The notes: generated by a model not told the origin, from the letters alone. A stretch of 64,000 nt of DNA from Pyropia haitanensis (GCA_008729055.1 SDUX01000011.1:248001-312000); one strand, 5' to 3'; shown: positions 51,860 to 61,412, counted from the first letter of the stretch. Made by a program: numbers and translations.

Positions 51860-53881
51860 ATGACTATCCGCCCGGCGGGATCGCGATCCGTGTGCAAGTC
51901 GCACGCTGGAAAGGCCCAAGCCCTCTCGCGCCACATCGTGTGCAGCAGCACCCTATACGTCGGGGTGCCGCTCACGGACAGCGGCGACCGGGACCTACGG
52001 GGGAGCTTCCTCATCTTCTCAGTCGGCGCGCATACGCACCCCCCCCCCCCCATCATGTTCTCTACCCGTGGGCTTCTCGTGACCGCCGCGGAGGTCAAGG
52101 AGCACCACCACATCTCGCTCGCGGCGGAGGAGGAGGACGTGCGCGCAAAGCTGGCCGAGGAGTACGGTCGGGTTGTGGCGGCCGTGCCGCAAACGGCGCT
52201 GCGGTACGCCCGCCGGCAGGCCGCGGCAGAGAGAAATCCGTGGGGGCAGGGCCGCGACGCGGCCCTACGGATGGTCGCTCGAGCGGTTGTGGCGGGGGAC
52301 GCGTACTTCCGTGCCCCCTTTGTCTCTGACGCGACCGCGTACATTTTCCCGGCCTTTTTTGAGAGCAACGTGCGCCTGGTGGCGAACGGGGTGCTCGCGA
52401 TCGAGACGGACGAGTACTACAAGGCGGTGGAGTCGGTCGGGCTGTCGCAGGATGGCGATTTTTTTGTGCTCGCCATCTCCACGACGATCAACAACAAGGG
52501 CGTCACTCTGGCGCGCTTCTTTATCCAGCGGGCGACGCGGCTGGTGGCGCGCACCTGCTACCGCCTTATTTTTCAGGAGGTCTTGAGGGTTAACCCCGAC
52601 TGGGCGCCCTGGCACGTGCTGGTGCTGCGGCAGTTGTCGGTGGTGGACCCCGAGCTTGACGGCGCCCCATCCGCCGAGGTGCTCCAACGAGCAACCGAAA
52701 TCGCCCGGCGGATGAAGCGCGGCGTGCTGGTGGGCGTCACACTGGACTTTTCCGCGTCGCTTGCGGGGGGGGTCTGCGACGCGCTGATTGACGTCGGCTT
52801 TGACGACTTTGACGTCGACGAGCACGCCCGCAGCATCCTCTTTGGCTGCAAGGCCCACGCTAACCGCGTGTGCGACCGGGCGCCGCTGACCGTGCGCGCG
52901 ACGCTGCGGAGGCTTATTGAGTGCTACAACTTGGAGGAGGCGGAGCGGCTGCGCGCGTTGGTCATCCAGCAGGAGCCGACGCGCGACTGTGCCGGGGTGC
53001 TGGGGAACCAGCGCCTGCTTCCTGCGTTTTGTCCCGCCTTCTCTAAGGCCGACCAGCTGCAGCGAGAGGTGGCCTCGTCGACAACCAACGCTGAGGAGTC
53101 CCAGCACGAGCGCGTTTATAAGCTCTGTGGGCGTCGACAGCCGCTGATGGTGGCTATGACTGGCAGCAAGTTTGTTGACCAGCGGGATGCTGAGGAGCTG
53201 GAGAACGGCCGTGCCGCTGGCGCGTACACCTCGATGGAGCGTGCGGAGCACTCCCAGCGTCGCCGGGAAAAGCGGCGCCGAGCAACCCGACGGCGAGACG
53301 GCGGCGGATCATGGGGAGACGAGGGCACCGGGGAGAGGGAGGCTGAGCGCGTTGGTGAGGAGGAGCTCGTCGGACTGGGAGGGGCGGGTGGGGGGGAGGG
53401 AGGTGGGGGAGAGGATGGGGGGGACGCGGGGAGGGGCGACGAGGGCGAGGGGGAGGAGGGATGGGCGGGAGAGGGCGGTGTGAGAGCACCATTGGGAGAC
53501 GGCGAGATCGCCGCTCGACCACCATTGCCAGCTGCCGCGGGCCAGCAGCCGAAGAAGCGGCGCCGGGCCGCCGTTCGGGGGCCGCGCGGCACGGCGGCGG
53601 ACCTCCGCATTGCCGAGCTGGAGAAGCAACTGCTGGAGCAGCGGAACAAGACGCTGGAGGCAGAGAACGCGGCGCTGAGGAGCCGTGCAGTCCCGGAAAG
53701 CGGCGGGTCTGGAAGCGCGGCGCCAGCTGCCGCTATGCCGGCAGCGGCAGTTGCCGCTGTGCCGACAGCGGCTGCTGCCGCTGTGCCGGCAGCCACGCAA
53801 GGAGACGCGGCACCGCCGGCCTGGTTTGTCAACCTCATGATGGCGGCGATTCAGAGGCCTGAGTCAACGCCACGGCAATGA
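51860..53881 (+). CDS. MULE-like (Mutator-superfamily) transposase
   Basis: The 673-residue frame from the ATG at 51860 starts with a FLYWCH/WRKY-GCM1-like zinc segment (SVCKSH, RHIVCSSTLYVGV, ending FSVGAHTHPPPP). The MULE core follows: LAIETDEYYKAVES (first acid, about D184), FFVLAISTTINNKGVTLARF, the second acid in LVGVTLDFSASLAGG (about D296), the SILFGCKAHANRVCDR C..H motif at about 328-343, and SSTTNAEESQHERVY, where the family has its third acid (about E411). A basic, Gly-rich linker and a leucine-zipper-like coiled coil (RIAELEKQLLEQRNKTLEAE) precede an Ala-rich end. The order D, D, C..H, E and the HTHP finger are those of MULE transposases. The frame is intact. GC is lower than in the flanking repeats. 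Confidence 0.7.
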   Translation: MTIRPAGSRSVCKSHAGKAQALSRHIVCSSTLYVGVPLTDSGDRDLRGSFLIFSVGAHTHPPPPIMFSTRGLLVTAAEVKEHHHISLAAEEEDVRAKLAEEYGRVVAAVPQTALRYARRQAAAERNPWGQGRDAALRMVARAVVAGDAYFRAPFVSDATAYIFPAFFESNVRLVANGVLAIETDEYYKAVESVGLSQDGDFFVLAISTTINNKGVTLARFFIQRATRLVARTCYRLIFQEVLRVNPDWAPWHVLVLRQLSVVDPELDGAPSAEVLQRATEIARRMKRGVLVGVTLDFSASLAGGVCDALIDVGFDDFDVDEHARSILFGCKAHANRVCDRAPLTVRATLRRLIECYNLEEAERLRALVIQQEPTRDCAGVLGNQRLLPAFCPAFSKADQLQREVASSTTNAEESQHERVYKLCGRRQPLMVAMTGSKFVDQRDAEELENGRAAGAYTSMERAEHSQRRREKRRRATRRRDGGGSWGDEGTGEREAERVGEEELVGLGGAGGGEGGGGEDGGDAGRGDEGEGEEGWAGEGGVRAPLGDGEIAARPPLPAAAGQQPKKRRRAAVRGPRGTAADLRIAELEKQLLEQRNKTLEAENAALRSRAVPESGGSGSAAPAAAMPAAAVAAVPTAAAAAVPAATQGDAAPPAWFVNLMMAAIQRPESTPRQ

Positions 53882-55239
53882 CGGCAATACCGGCCGTGGA
53901 AACAATGACGGTGGCGGCCAGTAGGTTGGCCGTTCAATAGTACTGAGTGCTTTTCCTTTGACTTCTCGGTTCCAATCCAGGCCCCCAACCACCCCCCCCC
54001 CCCGCTCATGGGCGGGGGGGGGGGATGATGGCGGTGATGCCTCCCCAGTGCACCCGCGCCTCCCCAGTGCACCCGCGTCAGACCACAACACGCACACCCC
54101 GCTCGCTGCAGCACAAGCACCCCACCTACGCTGCCAGCCAATGACCGTGACACCCTCCCCCCCCCCCCTCCCCCCCCCCCATCCTCCCCCCCCCCGCGCT
54201 TGCTCTCCTCCCCCTTCCCCTTCCCCCCCCCCCCTCCCGCCCCCCCCCCTCCCCCCCTTCCACCCCTCCCCCCCCCCTCTTGCCGCCGCTGCCGCCATGC
54301 ACACCCAGAGCATGGTCGCAAATGGAGCACCTCACCAACCAAGGCAGCTTTGCGCCGCTCCCCCCCACCGCGCCGCAGAAGGGTGGCCGCCGGAAAGAGG
54401 GCGCCCGTTGCTTGGGGGGAGTGGACCCCGGCGGAGGGTGGCCGCCGCACGTGCGGGGTGGCCGACGCAGTGGGGTGGCAGCCGTCGTAGGGGAGTGGCC
54501 GTCGCTAAGAGGGTTGGATGGTGGCCGCGGCCAACAGGGGCTACGCGTCGCCGCCGCGAGAAAGGCCCGACTGCCCAGCGGCGCCGGTGACGGCCGAAGG
54601 AAGGGGACGACAGCCGCGGGGGGGTGGACGCCGCCAGGGGGGCCTGGCCACCGCAGAGGTGTGGCCACAAAGGTGGGGTCACGGCGGAGGAGAGGTCGCC
54701 GCAGGGGCGGGGTCGCCTCGGTATGGAAGAGGTGACCGTTGCAGGGGGGGGGTGGCCATACTTGATCGATGACAACCTCAGGTGGGGGGGGGGGGGCATG
54801 CCGCGGGGGTCAAGTCCAACGTGCTGAGGGCCCAGAGCGTGGAAGGTGCCGGCAAAGAAGCGTTGCACGGGGGAGTCGGCCGCAGATGAGGGGTAGCCGC
54901 CACAGGGAAGCGGGGGCCCCCACATGGGCGACGTGGAATCAGGGCCGGAGGTGGCCGCAGTGGTGGGGTGGCCGCTACACGGGGGCGGGGGCCGCCCCAG
55001 GGGCGACGTGGCCGCAGGATGGCAGGTGGCCGGAGGGTGGGGTGACCACCCCACGGGAAAAATTGCCACACGCGAGGGGTGGCCGCCGGAGGGGGTATCG
55101 TCCCTGCGTGATGGACGCCGCGGCAGGAGGGGGGGTCGGCGCAGGGGAGGAGGGTCCGCCGCAGGGGGGAGTGGCCGCCACTGAAGAGTGGCTGCCCAGC
55201 GGGAGCAGGCTCCCACAGGTGAAGAATGCTCGGCGCTCG
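53882..55239. other. Right third of the MULE-like element, G-rich non-coding
   Basis: C-runs at 53992-54002 and 54160-54270 are followed by sequence dominated by ggtggccgcc(a/g)-like words at irregular spacing. Open frames reflect that repeat composition only. Confidence 0.5.
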
Positions 55240-55640
55240 GGGGCGGCCGCCGCTCCAGGGTGGTGGCCGGCAGGGGGGTGCCGTGTCCGAGGGGTGGGGG
55301 GGGTGGCTGCCGCCGCAGGACAGTGGGGGATGACCGCCGTCAGGGGGGTGCCGCTTGGGGGTTGCCGCCGCTGCAGGGTGGTCGCCGGCAGGGGGGTGCC
55401 GCGTCCGAGGGGGGGGGGGTGGCTGCCGCCGCAGGAGGGGGGCGGGGGTGGCCGCCGCCGCAGGACAGGGGGGGATGACCGCCGTCAGGGGGGTGCCGCT
55501 TGGGGGTTGCCGCCGCTGCAGGGTGGTCGCCGGCAGGGGGGTGCCGCGTCCGAGGGGGGGGGGTGGCTGCCGCCGCAGGAGGGGGGGGGGTGGTCGCAGG
55601 ACAGGGGGGGATGACCGTGGTCGGCGGGGGGGTTCCCGTG
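55240..55640. repeat. Tandem repeat of about 145 bases, close to three copies
   Basis: A block running gatgaccgccgtcagggggg, tgccgc, ttgccgccgctgcagggtgg, tcgccggcaggggggtgccg and cgtccgag plus a G run then ggctgccgccgcagg is present in full at about 55328-55466 and 55470-55610, with a truncated or divergent copy before it. Copies differ mainly in G-run length. Confidence 0.85.
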
Positions 55641-55835
55641 TCCCACAGGCGCAGGGGGGTACGACCGACAGGGAGGGACGGGGCGGCTCCTGAGGTGGGC
55701 GTCCGACGGCACGCGGCGGACACGTGGGCGGCCGACACGCTCGAGGTTCAGGTACGGCTGAGCAAGTTTCCTCGCTCCGATCGTCACAGGCGTGCCAACC
55801 TTACTCAAAGCAACCCATACTTACTTCCTTGCAGC

Positions 55836-56139
55836 GCTCACCCCCCCACCCCCCACCCTCACCCCCCCCTCCCACACCCCGTCCCCCCACCCCCCGCCCT
55901 CCCCCCCCGCCCCCCCGCCCCCCGCACTCCACCCCCCCCCCCCACCCCCCGCCCCCCCTCCCACCCCCGGCACCCCCCCTCCCCACCCCCCGTCCGCTTA
56001 CCCCCCGCCCTCCCCCCCCGCCCCCCCACACTTCACCCCCCCCCCCCACCCCCCGCCCCCTACCCACTTTCAACACCCCCCCCCCCCCCCCCCCCCCCCC
56101 CCCGTCCCTCCACCTCCCGCCCTCCCCCCCTCCCCTCCC
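55836..56139. repeat. C-rich simple sequence at the transposon edge
   Basis: Almost only C with scattered A, T and G in units such as caccccccgccc. A similar ccaccc tract flanks the left end of the MULE-like element, so the element may have inserted into such a tract. The tract ends in cctcccctag, which could act as a splice acceptor. Confidence 0.85.
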
Positions 56140-56492
56140 CTAGCTGCCTCCTCCGCGCGGCAAAGGCGGCGACCGGGGCCACCTCGGCGGCGGCGGCGTC
56201 CCCCGTCCCCCCCCCTATTGCCAGCACCGCCGCCACCGCCGCCACCGCCGCCGTCGGCCGTCCCCGCCGGCGGCGCCTCGCCCGGCGGGGGGAGTGCCGC
56301 CGCGGCGGGCGGCGGGGGGCCCCGCACCACCCCACGCCCCCCCCCCCGTCGGCGGACGGGCTTTATATCGACGCGCCCCCCTGCAGTGACGTCGGCGGCG
56401 GCGGCGGCGGTGACGGCGGCGACGCACGCCGCGTCGGCGCCGTCAACCTCTGTGCGGCACTCATCCACTCGCGCTGCCGCGGCCTGCCCCCC

Positions 56493-56710
56493 AGCGGCGC
56501 GCCCGTCGGCGGCGACCGTTGGCCGTCGCGTGGGCGTACCGCTCCGGCCAGTACGCGGAAGTGTGCATCCCCGCCGTGGCTCACCACGAGTGGCACCCGC
56601 TGACGATCGCGTCGGCGCCGCACGAGCGGGCGGTGGTCTTCTTTATCGCCGTTGCGGGCGGCTGGACCGCCGCGGTCGCCGCCGCGGTCGCCGCCGGGAA
56701 ACCCGCAGGG
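56493..56710 (+). pseudogene. Fragment of a ferric reductase/NADPH oxidase FAD-binding domain
   Basis: After a possible acceptor (tgccccccag, ending 56492) a frame reads PLAVAWAYRSGQYAEVCIPA, VAHHEWHPLTIASAPHERAV and VFFIAVAGGWTAAV. GQY...IP....EWHP.TI.SAP and the following G.WT are the flavin-binding signature of the FAD-binding_8 domain in NADPH oxidases and ferric-chelate reductases. Neither the membrane haem domain upstream nor the NADPH-binding GxGxG part downstream is visible within a kilobase. An adjacent Cys-containing frame (ADGLYIDAPPCSDV, AVNLCAALIHSRC) at 56350-56480 and a Cys-rich end (56880-57008, AFNFANETCCPRACWVVATQ) may or may not belong to it. It may be one exon of a longer gene, or a remnant left beside the transposon. 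Confidence 0.5.
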
Positions 56711-57685
56711 GGGGGGGGTGGTGGTGCCTGCAGCGGGGGGCAGGGCGGATCTGCCGGCGGCGGTGCGGGGCGGCCGCTCCTCCGCCGCTGCCGCCCTATC
56801 CACGGTCGGGGATGTGGGCGGCGGGGCGGCGGCGGTGGTGGCGGCGGCGGCCTCGCGGCGGCGGCGGTGCTGCCGGCGCGCGTTCAACTTTGCCAACGAG
56901 ACGTGCTGCCCGCGCGCGTGCTGGGTGGTGGCGACGCAGCTCGCGTTTTGTACGCTCACCGGGTGCTGCCGGCAGATGGGCGTGCCATTTGGGCGGCCGT
57001 GCAAGTGAGGGGACAAAGTGGGGTGGCGGACGAACAGGGAACAGTGGGGTGGGGGTGGGGAGGCACAGACAGGGGGGGGTGGAAGGTAGGGGGTGAGGGG
57101 GCTGGGCGGGTGGTGGAGGGGGCCTTGGTCTCGGGGACTCGTGGTGGATCGGTCTTGGCGGCGGCGCCGTGCCGGCGGATGGTGGGGGCGTGTGCCGGCT
57201 GTGGTGGAGGTGGGCCGGAGGGCGGCCTGTGGTTCTGTGACCGCCGCAAGTCGGCCGTCGATTGCCAGTGCGGGCGGTGCCCCAAACCAAGAACACGCGC
57301 CCGTGCCTCATCTGTCTGTGTCGCTCTGATCCGCCCGCCCTACTAGCTAGGCCTCACAGCGATCCCAAAATGCGGATTTTGCGTTTTGGTTGAGATCCCC
57401 AGGTATCTATTACGTGTGGCGACGGTGCCTGCAGCCGTGGCAGGCGTGGGTGCGTGTGCCAGTGGTGGGCGCGCGTTGGTGGCCGCGGGCCGTAGAGGAT
57501 GCACGTTTGGGATCTGGCTCCCGGTGTCGATTTTGCTCCATCGAGCGTCTGCCGTTCGCGGCCGCTCTACCGCTCGCCACCCCTCCCGCTCCCGTCGCTT
57601 TGTTCCTTGTCCCTTTCCTCCTGACCTCGCCTTCCTTCCCCCCCGCGCCCCTCCCCCCAGCCTCCCCACACGTGACGGCGGAGCA
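56711..57685. other. Intergenic region, no firm gene
   Basis: The first 300 bases hold a frame ending LAFCTLTGCCRQMGVPFGRP that is Cys-rich and unrecognised. The rest is G-rich then C-rich, the last 100 bases (57570-57685) being a TC-rich leader of the next gene. Confidence 0.4.
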
Positions 57686-59011
57686 ATGAACACTGCCGGC
57701 GGCGCTCTGCGGTGGCGCCCGCAAGGCACCGGCGCGCTTCGTGGCAAGGTCGCGCAGCTCCCCCGGCGGGCGGTGCTGACGCTGGGCGCGTCGGTGGCGG
57801 CGGTGGTGGCGCTGGTGGTCGTCTTTCTGTCCTTTCGCCCCCCGTCGTCATCCAGCCGTGGCGACTGGACGGCCGGGTCTGCGTTACGACGGGTGCTGCC
57901 CGGCGCTCTCGGCTGGGGGGGTGGCGGCGACGGTGTGGTGGCTTCCCCAGCGGCTCTGTCGGCGGTGGCGGCAGCATCCTCATCGGCGGCGGCGGCGGAA
58001 GCGGCGGTTGCCGCCGCGGCGCTTGACCGGGCGGCGGTCGCGGCGCTGGCGCCCGAGGACCGTGCGGCCGCCCTGAAGGCCGCCCTCGACGTGCTCGCCA
58101 CAACCGCCATCCAGTCAGCTGGGGAGGGGGCTGCCCCTCTCGCGTCGAAAGAGGCGGTCGCCGCGCGCGCCATTGCCATGCGGGCGGTCGCCGTCCTTGC
58201 GTCGTCGTGCTCCCCCCGGGATGCGGCCGACGCGGTCCTCCGCCCGCTGGGGGGGCGAGCGCCCGCCCCGCCGGCGGCGCCGTCAGCGTCCAAGGCGGCG
58301 GTACCCCCCCTCCCACCGCCCCCGGCCGGGGCGGTGGTGGATGTGGGCGCCAATGGCGGCTGGCCTGTCACGCGGCTGGCGCTGCAGCGGGGCGTCTCGC
58401 ACGTGGTGGCGGTGGAGCCCAACCCCGCCAACCTGCGTGTCCTGCGGGGCCTCCCCGTCCACGCCGGCATGACCGCCTACACCCCCGTGGCGGGGGCGGT
58501 GGCGGATGAGCGTGGCATCCGGCCCATGACCTTCCACACGGAGCGGGACGACTGGGGCTGCTTCACCTGCCTGGACAAGAACAAGCCAGGCGTCGTCTCC
58601 CAATCGGTAGAGGTCTTCACAGTCGACGAGCTGCTGACGGAGTGGGTGCCCCCACAAGAGCAGGTGCTGCTGCTAAAGACGGACACACAGGGCTACGAGG
58701 CGCACGTCCTTGGCGGCGCGGCGGCCGCCTTGGCCGCCGGGCGCGTGGCGCACGTGCTTGTTGAGTACGACCCGCGACTGCTTGGGCGCCGTGAGACAGG
58801 CCTGCGGGTGCTGACGACCCTGATAGAAGCCCACTTTGGGTGTGTGCACCTTGCCTTTACGGCGTCGTCGGCGACGCACCCGCTGTGGGGGGCGGGCGTG
58901 GCCGTGACGGCCGACACGGCCGGCGCCTTTCATGACTGGGCCGTCGCCCAGGGGGGATACACCGACCTGTTCTGTGTCCACGAGTCAGTGGGGGTGCCGG
59001 AACGTGTGTAG
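57686..59011 (+). CDS. FkbM-family methyltransferase, type II membrane protein
   Basis: FkbM-type enzymes are SAM-dependent O-methyltransferases, often acting on sugars or glycans. The ATG at 57686 gives 441 residues. A basic N terminus precedes one membrane segment at about 30-50 (AVLTLGASVAAVVALVVVFL), suggesting a Golgi or ER lumenal orientation. A long Ala-rich stem follows. The SAM-binding motif I is VVDVGANGGWPVTRLALQRG at about 217, then VSHVVAVEPNPANLRVLRGL. Later come the family phrases EVFTVDELLTEW and VLLLKTDTQGYEAHVLGGAA, with ending GYTDLFCVHES. An open frame upstream to 57386 adds only low-complexity residues. The stem and anchor suggest a role in cell-wall polysaccharide methylation, which is inference. 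A T13 tract lies 70 bases after the stop. Confidence 0.92.
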   Translation: MNTAGGALRWRPQGTGALRGKVAQLPRRAVLTLGASVAAVVALVVVFLSFRPPSSSSRGDWTAGSALRRVLPGALGWGGGGDGVVASPAALSAVAAASSSAAAAEAAVAAAALDRAAVAALAPEDRAAALKAALDVLATTAIQSAGEGAAPLASKEAVAARAIAMRAVAVLASSCSPRDAADAVLRPLGGRAPAPPAAPSASKAAVPPLPPPPAGAVVDVGANGGWPVTRLALQRGVSHVVAVEPNPANLRVLRGLPVHAGMTAYTPVAGAVADERGIRPMTFHTERDDWGCFTCLDKNKPGVVSQSVEVFTVDELLTEWVPPQEQVLLLKTDTQGYEAHVLGGAAAALAAGRVAHVLVEYDPRLLGRRETGLRVLTTLIEAHFGCVHLAFTASSATHPLWGAGVAVTADTAGAFHDWAVAQGGYTDLFCVHESVGVPERV

Positions 59012-60464
59012 GGGACGTTGGGGGGCGGGGAGTGGTGGCGGGGTACGGGAGGGGGAGGGTGGGCGGGGTGGCGGTGGCAGGTTTTTTTTTTTTTGGAAGG
59101 GGAAGGAAAACGTGGGGGAGGGGAGGGATGGCAGGGCAGGGTCGGGCAGTGGAGGCGGGGAGAGGGACAGAGGGGCACAGCGGGGGAGCAGTGGGGGGGA
59201 CCAGACCGACATGCCTCCATTTTTGAAGAGACCCTGACCCTGGCATACAAGCGCAAGACCACTGTCTTTGAGACGGTAGGACGGGCGCGCCCTGGCCTGC
59301 CCCTCGCCCCGCACCGAGCGCCCGCGCCGGTCCGTTCCATCAACTCCCGCGCCTGTGGTCGCGCGCCTGCTGCTCACGGCGCGTTTTTAGAGCTGCGCCG
59401 CCTCTCCCAACGCCCACGTACGTGTTTGCTTGCCGCTGGTGGCGGCAGCGTTTTCCTCTGTATGGGACGGCCGACGCCTGGCGCGGGCGGGCGAAACACC
59501 GCCCCCCCCTCCAGTGGCGGCCGGCCGGCCGTCCCTCTCCCTCTGCGCCGACGCTGCGTCGCGCAAGCGGCGTGCCGGCGGCGTTCATTGGGGCCACGAC
59601 AGGGGCCCGCAAGGAAGGATCTCGTGGGCGGGGGGACACACCGCCTCGCACGCGGCGACGATTGCCCCGCCTGCGTCTGCCGCGGGGGCAAAGCTGTGTA
59701 TCTTGGAATCGGCCGATTTGACGTGTTTTGGTCTGTTTGACTCCTGCACGAGTGTCTGCAACGTGGCCCTCAGCGCCCCAGAGCGCAACCGTGCAGGTGA
59801 CTTCGTGCGCTCGGGCAGTGCTATGCAGGACATCTGCATGCACATCGTTGCCTCTGCTCGTGTTCTGTACGAAGGAGTTCTCTTTTTCAAGCAGGAGGCG
59901 AGCCCAGCATGCGGTGCGTGTTCAGAGGCACGCGTACATACATGCTTTAGCTGCCGAGTCGCTCACTTCTCCGTGAGTTGCAGACAATCTATGCACGCTC
60001 AGTGCACGATACGTGTGTTATCGGTGCAGGCTTCGCGCAAGAATGTTCGTGCACCGGGTGCACTACTCGTGACTTTCTGCAACCGCATGCTACCCGCGTA
60101 GCATTTCCTATGGTCAAATTGCAGCTGGTGCCGTCCACCGGCAGACAGCCGTCCCGGTGCCCCCCGCGGTATTCCCCCCCCCACCCCCTCCATCACTCCA
60201 TCCATCTCCCGCCCCCCCCAACTACCCGCCCGCCCCCCCAACCACCCGCCCGCCCCCCCCAACCACCCGCCCGCCCCCCCCAACCACCCGCCCGCCCCCC
60301 CCAACCACCCGCCCGCCCCCCCCAACCACCCGCCCGCCCCCCCCCCACGCACCCGCCCCCCCCCCACGCACCCGCCCCCCCCCCCACGCACCCGCCCCCC
60401 CCCCACGCACCCACTTTCCCCCCCCCCCGACGCATCATAGCCTCCTCCCCCTTCCCGACCGTAG
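59012..60464. other. Intergenic region, no supported gene
   Basis: A T13 tract (59082-59094) is followed by G-rich and then ordinary sequence. 59.7-60.1 kb is of moderate GC with gtgca words and no recognisable gene. The C-rich minisatellite precedes a possible splice acceptor (cccgaccgtag, ending 60464). Confidence 0.45.
60215..60415. repeat. C-rich minisatellite, 20-21 base units
   Basis: About six copies of caaccacccgcccgcccccc are followed by four copies of cacgcacccgccccccccc. Unit length varies through the C run. Confidence 0.9.
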
Positions 60465-60770
60465 GGGACCGTCAGTGGGCATGGGCCGCCGCGGGCTTTG
60501 CCGCCGGCCTCGGCGCGGGGCTGGTGCTGTCGGCGGTGGCGACGCCCGGCCAGGGGGAGGTGCCGCGACTGCCGCAGGTGGTGGCGGGCCGCGGGTCCAC
60601 CCCAAAGGCGGTGGCCGCTAGTCTGGACGCGGCGGCGGCGAACGCGGCGGCGGCAGCGGGGGGGGGGGGGCAGGGGGCGGGGAGGGGGAGCCTGCCTCTG
60701 CCAACGCCGCCGCGGCCGACGGCGCGGGGGTGGTGGTGGCCCCCGCCGCGGCGGCGGCGGCAGCGGCGGC

Positions 60771-60823
<53 letters not shown>

Positions 60824-61412
60824 GGTGTGCCTCGGCAGACGACGCGGGGGCGGGCGGTGAGGGACCCCCCGCGGGGGTGGCGATGGGAGAGGCAGCCCCG
60901 GTGGCGGGCGCGCTCGCCGCCGCCGCCCCCCCCTGTGTGGGCACCGCCCACACAGCGGGGGCGGGCAGGGGAAGGCGGGGGCGCCGCCGTCCCGGCCTTC
61001 CCCCTCCCCTCCACCGTGGTCATCACGGGCCTAACGCTCTACCCCATCAAGTCGTGCGGGGGCGTGGCCGTGCCCGCCGCCACCGTCACCCGCCGCGGCT
61101 TCCGCCACGACCGTGTGTTTTGCGGTGGTGGACTTGACGGCCTGGTTCCTCACGCAGCCCAAGCTCCCGCGCATGGCCCTCATCACCCCGCGGGTGGAAG
61201 AAGAGGGGGAGGGGGAGGAGGTGCTGGTGCTGGCCGCCCCGGGCGTGGTCCTACTCCGCGTGCCGATCGTGGCTGTGGCGGGAGGGGAGCGCGGGCGCCC
61301 GCCCCCAGTGACGGTGGCCGTGTGGGGGGACCGGGTGGAGGTGGTGGACCAAGGGGACGCGGTCGCCTTGTGGCTGGCGCGGTTCCTTGAGACCCCGGGC
61401 CTGCGGCTGGTG
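60465..61412 (+). CDS. MOSC N-terminal domain protein, mARC-like, partial gene model
   Basis: The first part reads DRQWAWAAAGFAAGLGAGLV with LSAVA, one N-terminal membrane anchor as in mitochondrial amidoxime-reducing component (mARC). After an Ala-rich linker, with at least one frame change at a G-rich run near 60660, the MOSC N-terminal barrel is clear: VVITGLTLYPIKSCGGVAVP, AATVTRRGFRHDRVF, AVVDLTAWFLTQPKLPRMAL, LVLAAPGVVLLRVPIV, VTVAVWGDRVEVVDQGDAVA and LWLARFLETPGLRLV. The frame changes at a TTTT run (61118-61121) between RHDRVF and AVVD; one T fewer restores the family sequence. The last exon base is probably 61412, before a gtacgt donor. The MOSC C-terminal half, with the molybdenum-binding cysteine, is not found downstream, and the start ATG is also unplaced. 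Confidence 0.72.

Larger units (their letters stand above)
49680..55835. mobile_element. 6.2-kb MULE-like element with long inverted ends
   Basis: The outer 44 bases at the left (from 49680, gctgcaagtaagtaagtatg...) match the reverse complement of the right end (to 55835) with two mismatches, including the word gagtaaggttggcac. A second matching inverted block of 21 bases lies further in (49760-49780 and 55740-55760, cagccgtacctg.acctc). Between them are a possible DNA-binding ORF, a MULE-like transposase and a minisatellite-rich right third. Both ends abut C-rich simple sequence, so a 9-bp target duplication typical of MULEs cannot be identified. Confidence 0.75.

Noticed and set aside
60186..60420. 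Possible CRISPR-like array in the C-rich minisatellite
   Set aside because: Units are directly adjacent with no unique spacers, and the setting is a eukaryotic nuclear genome.
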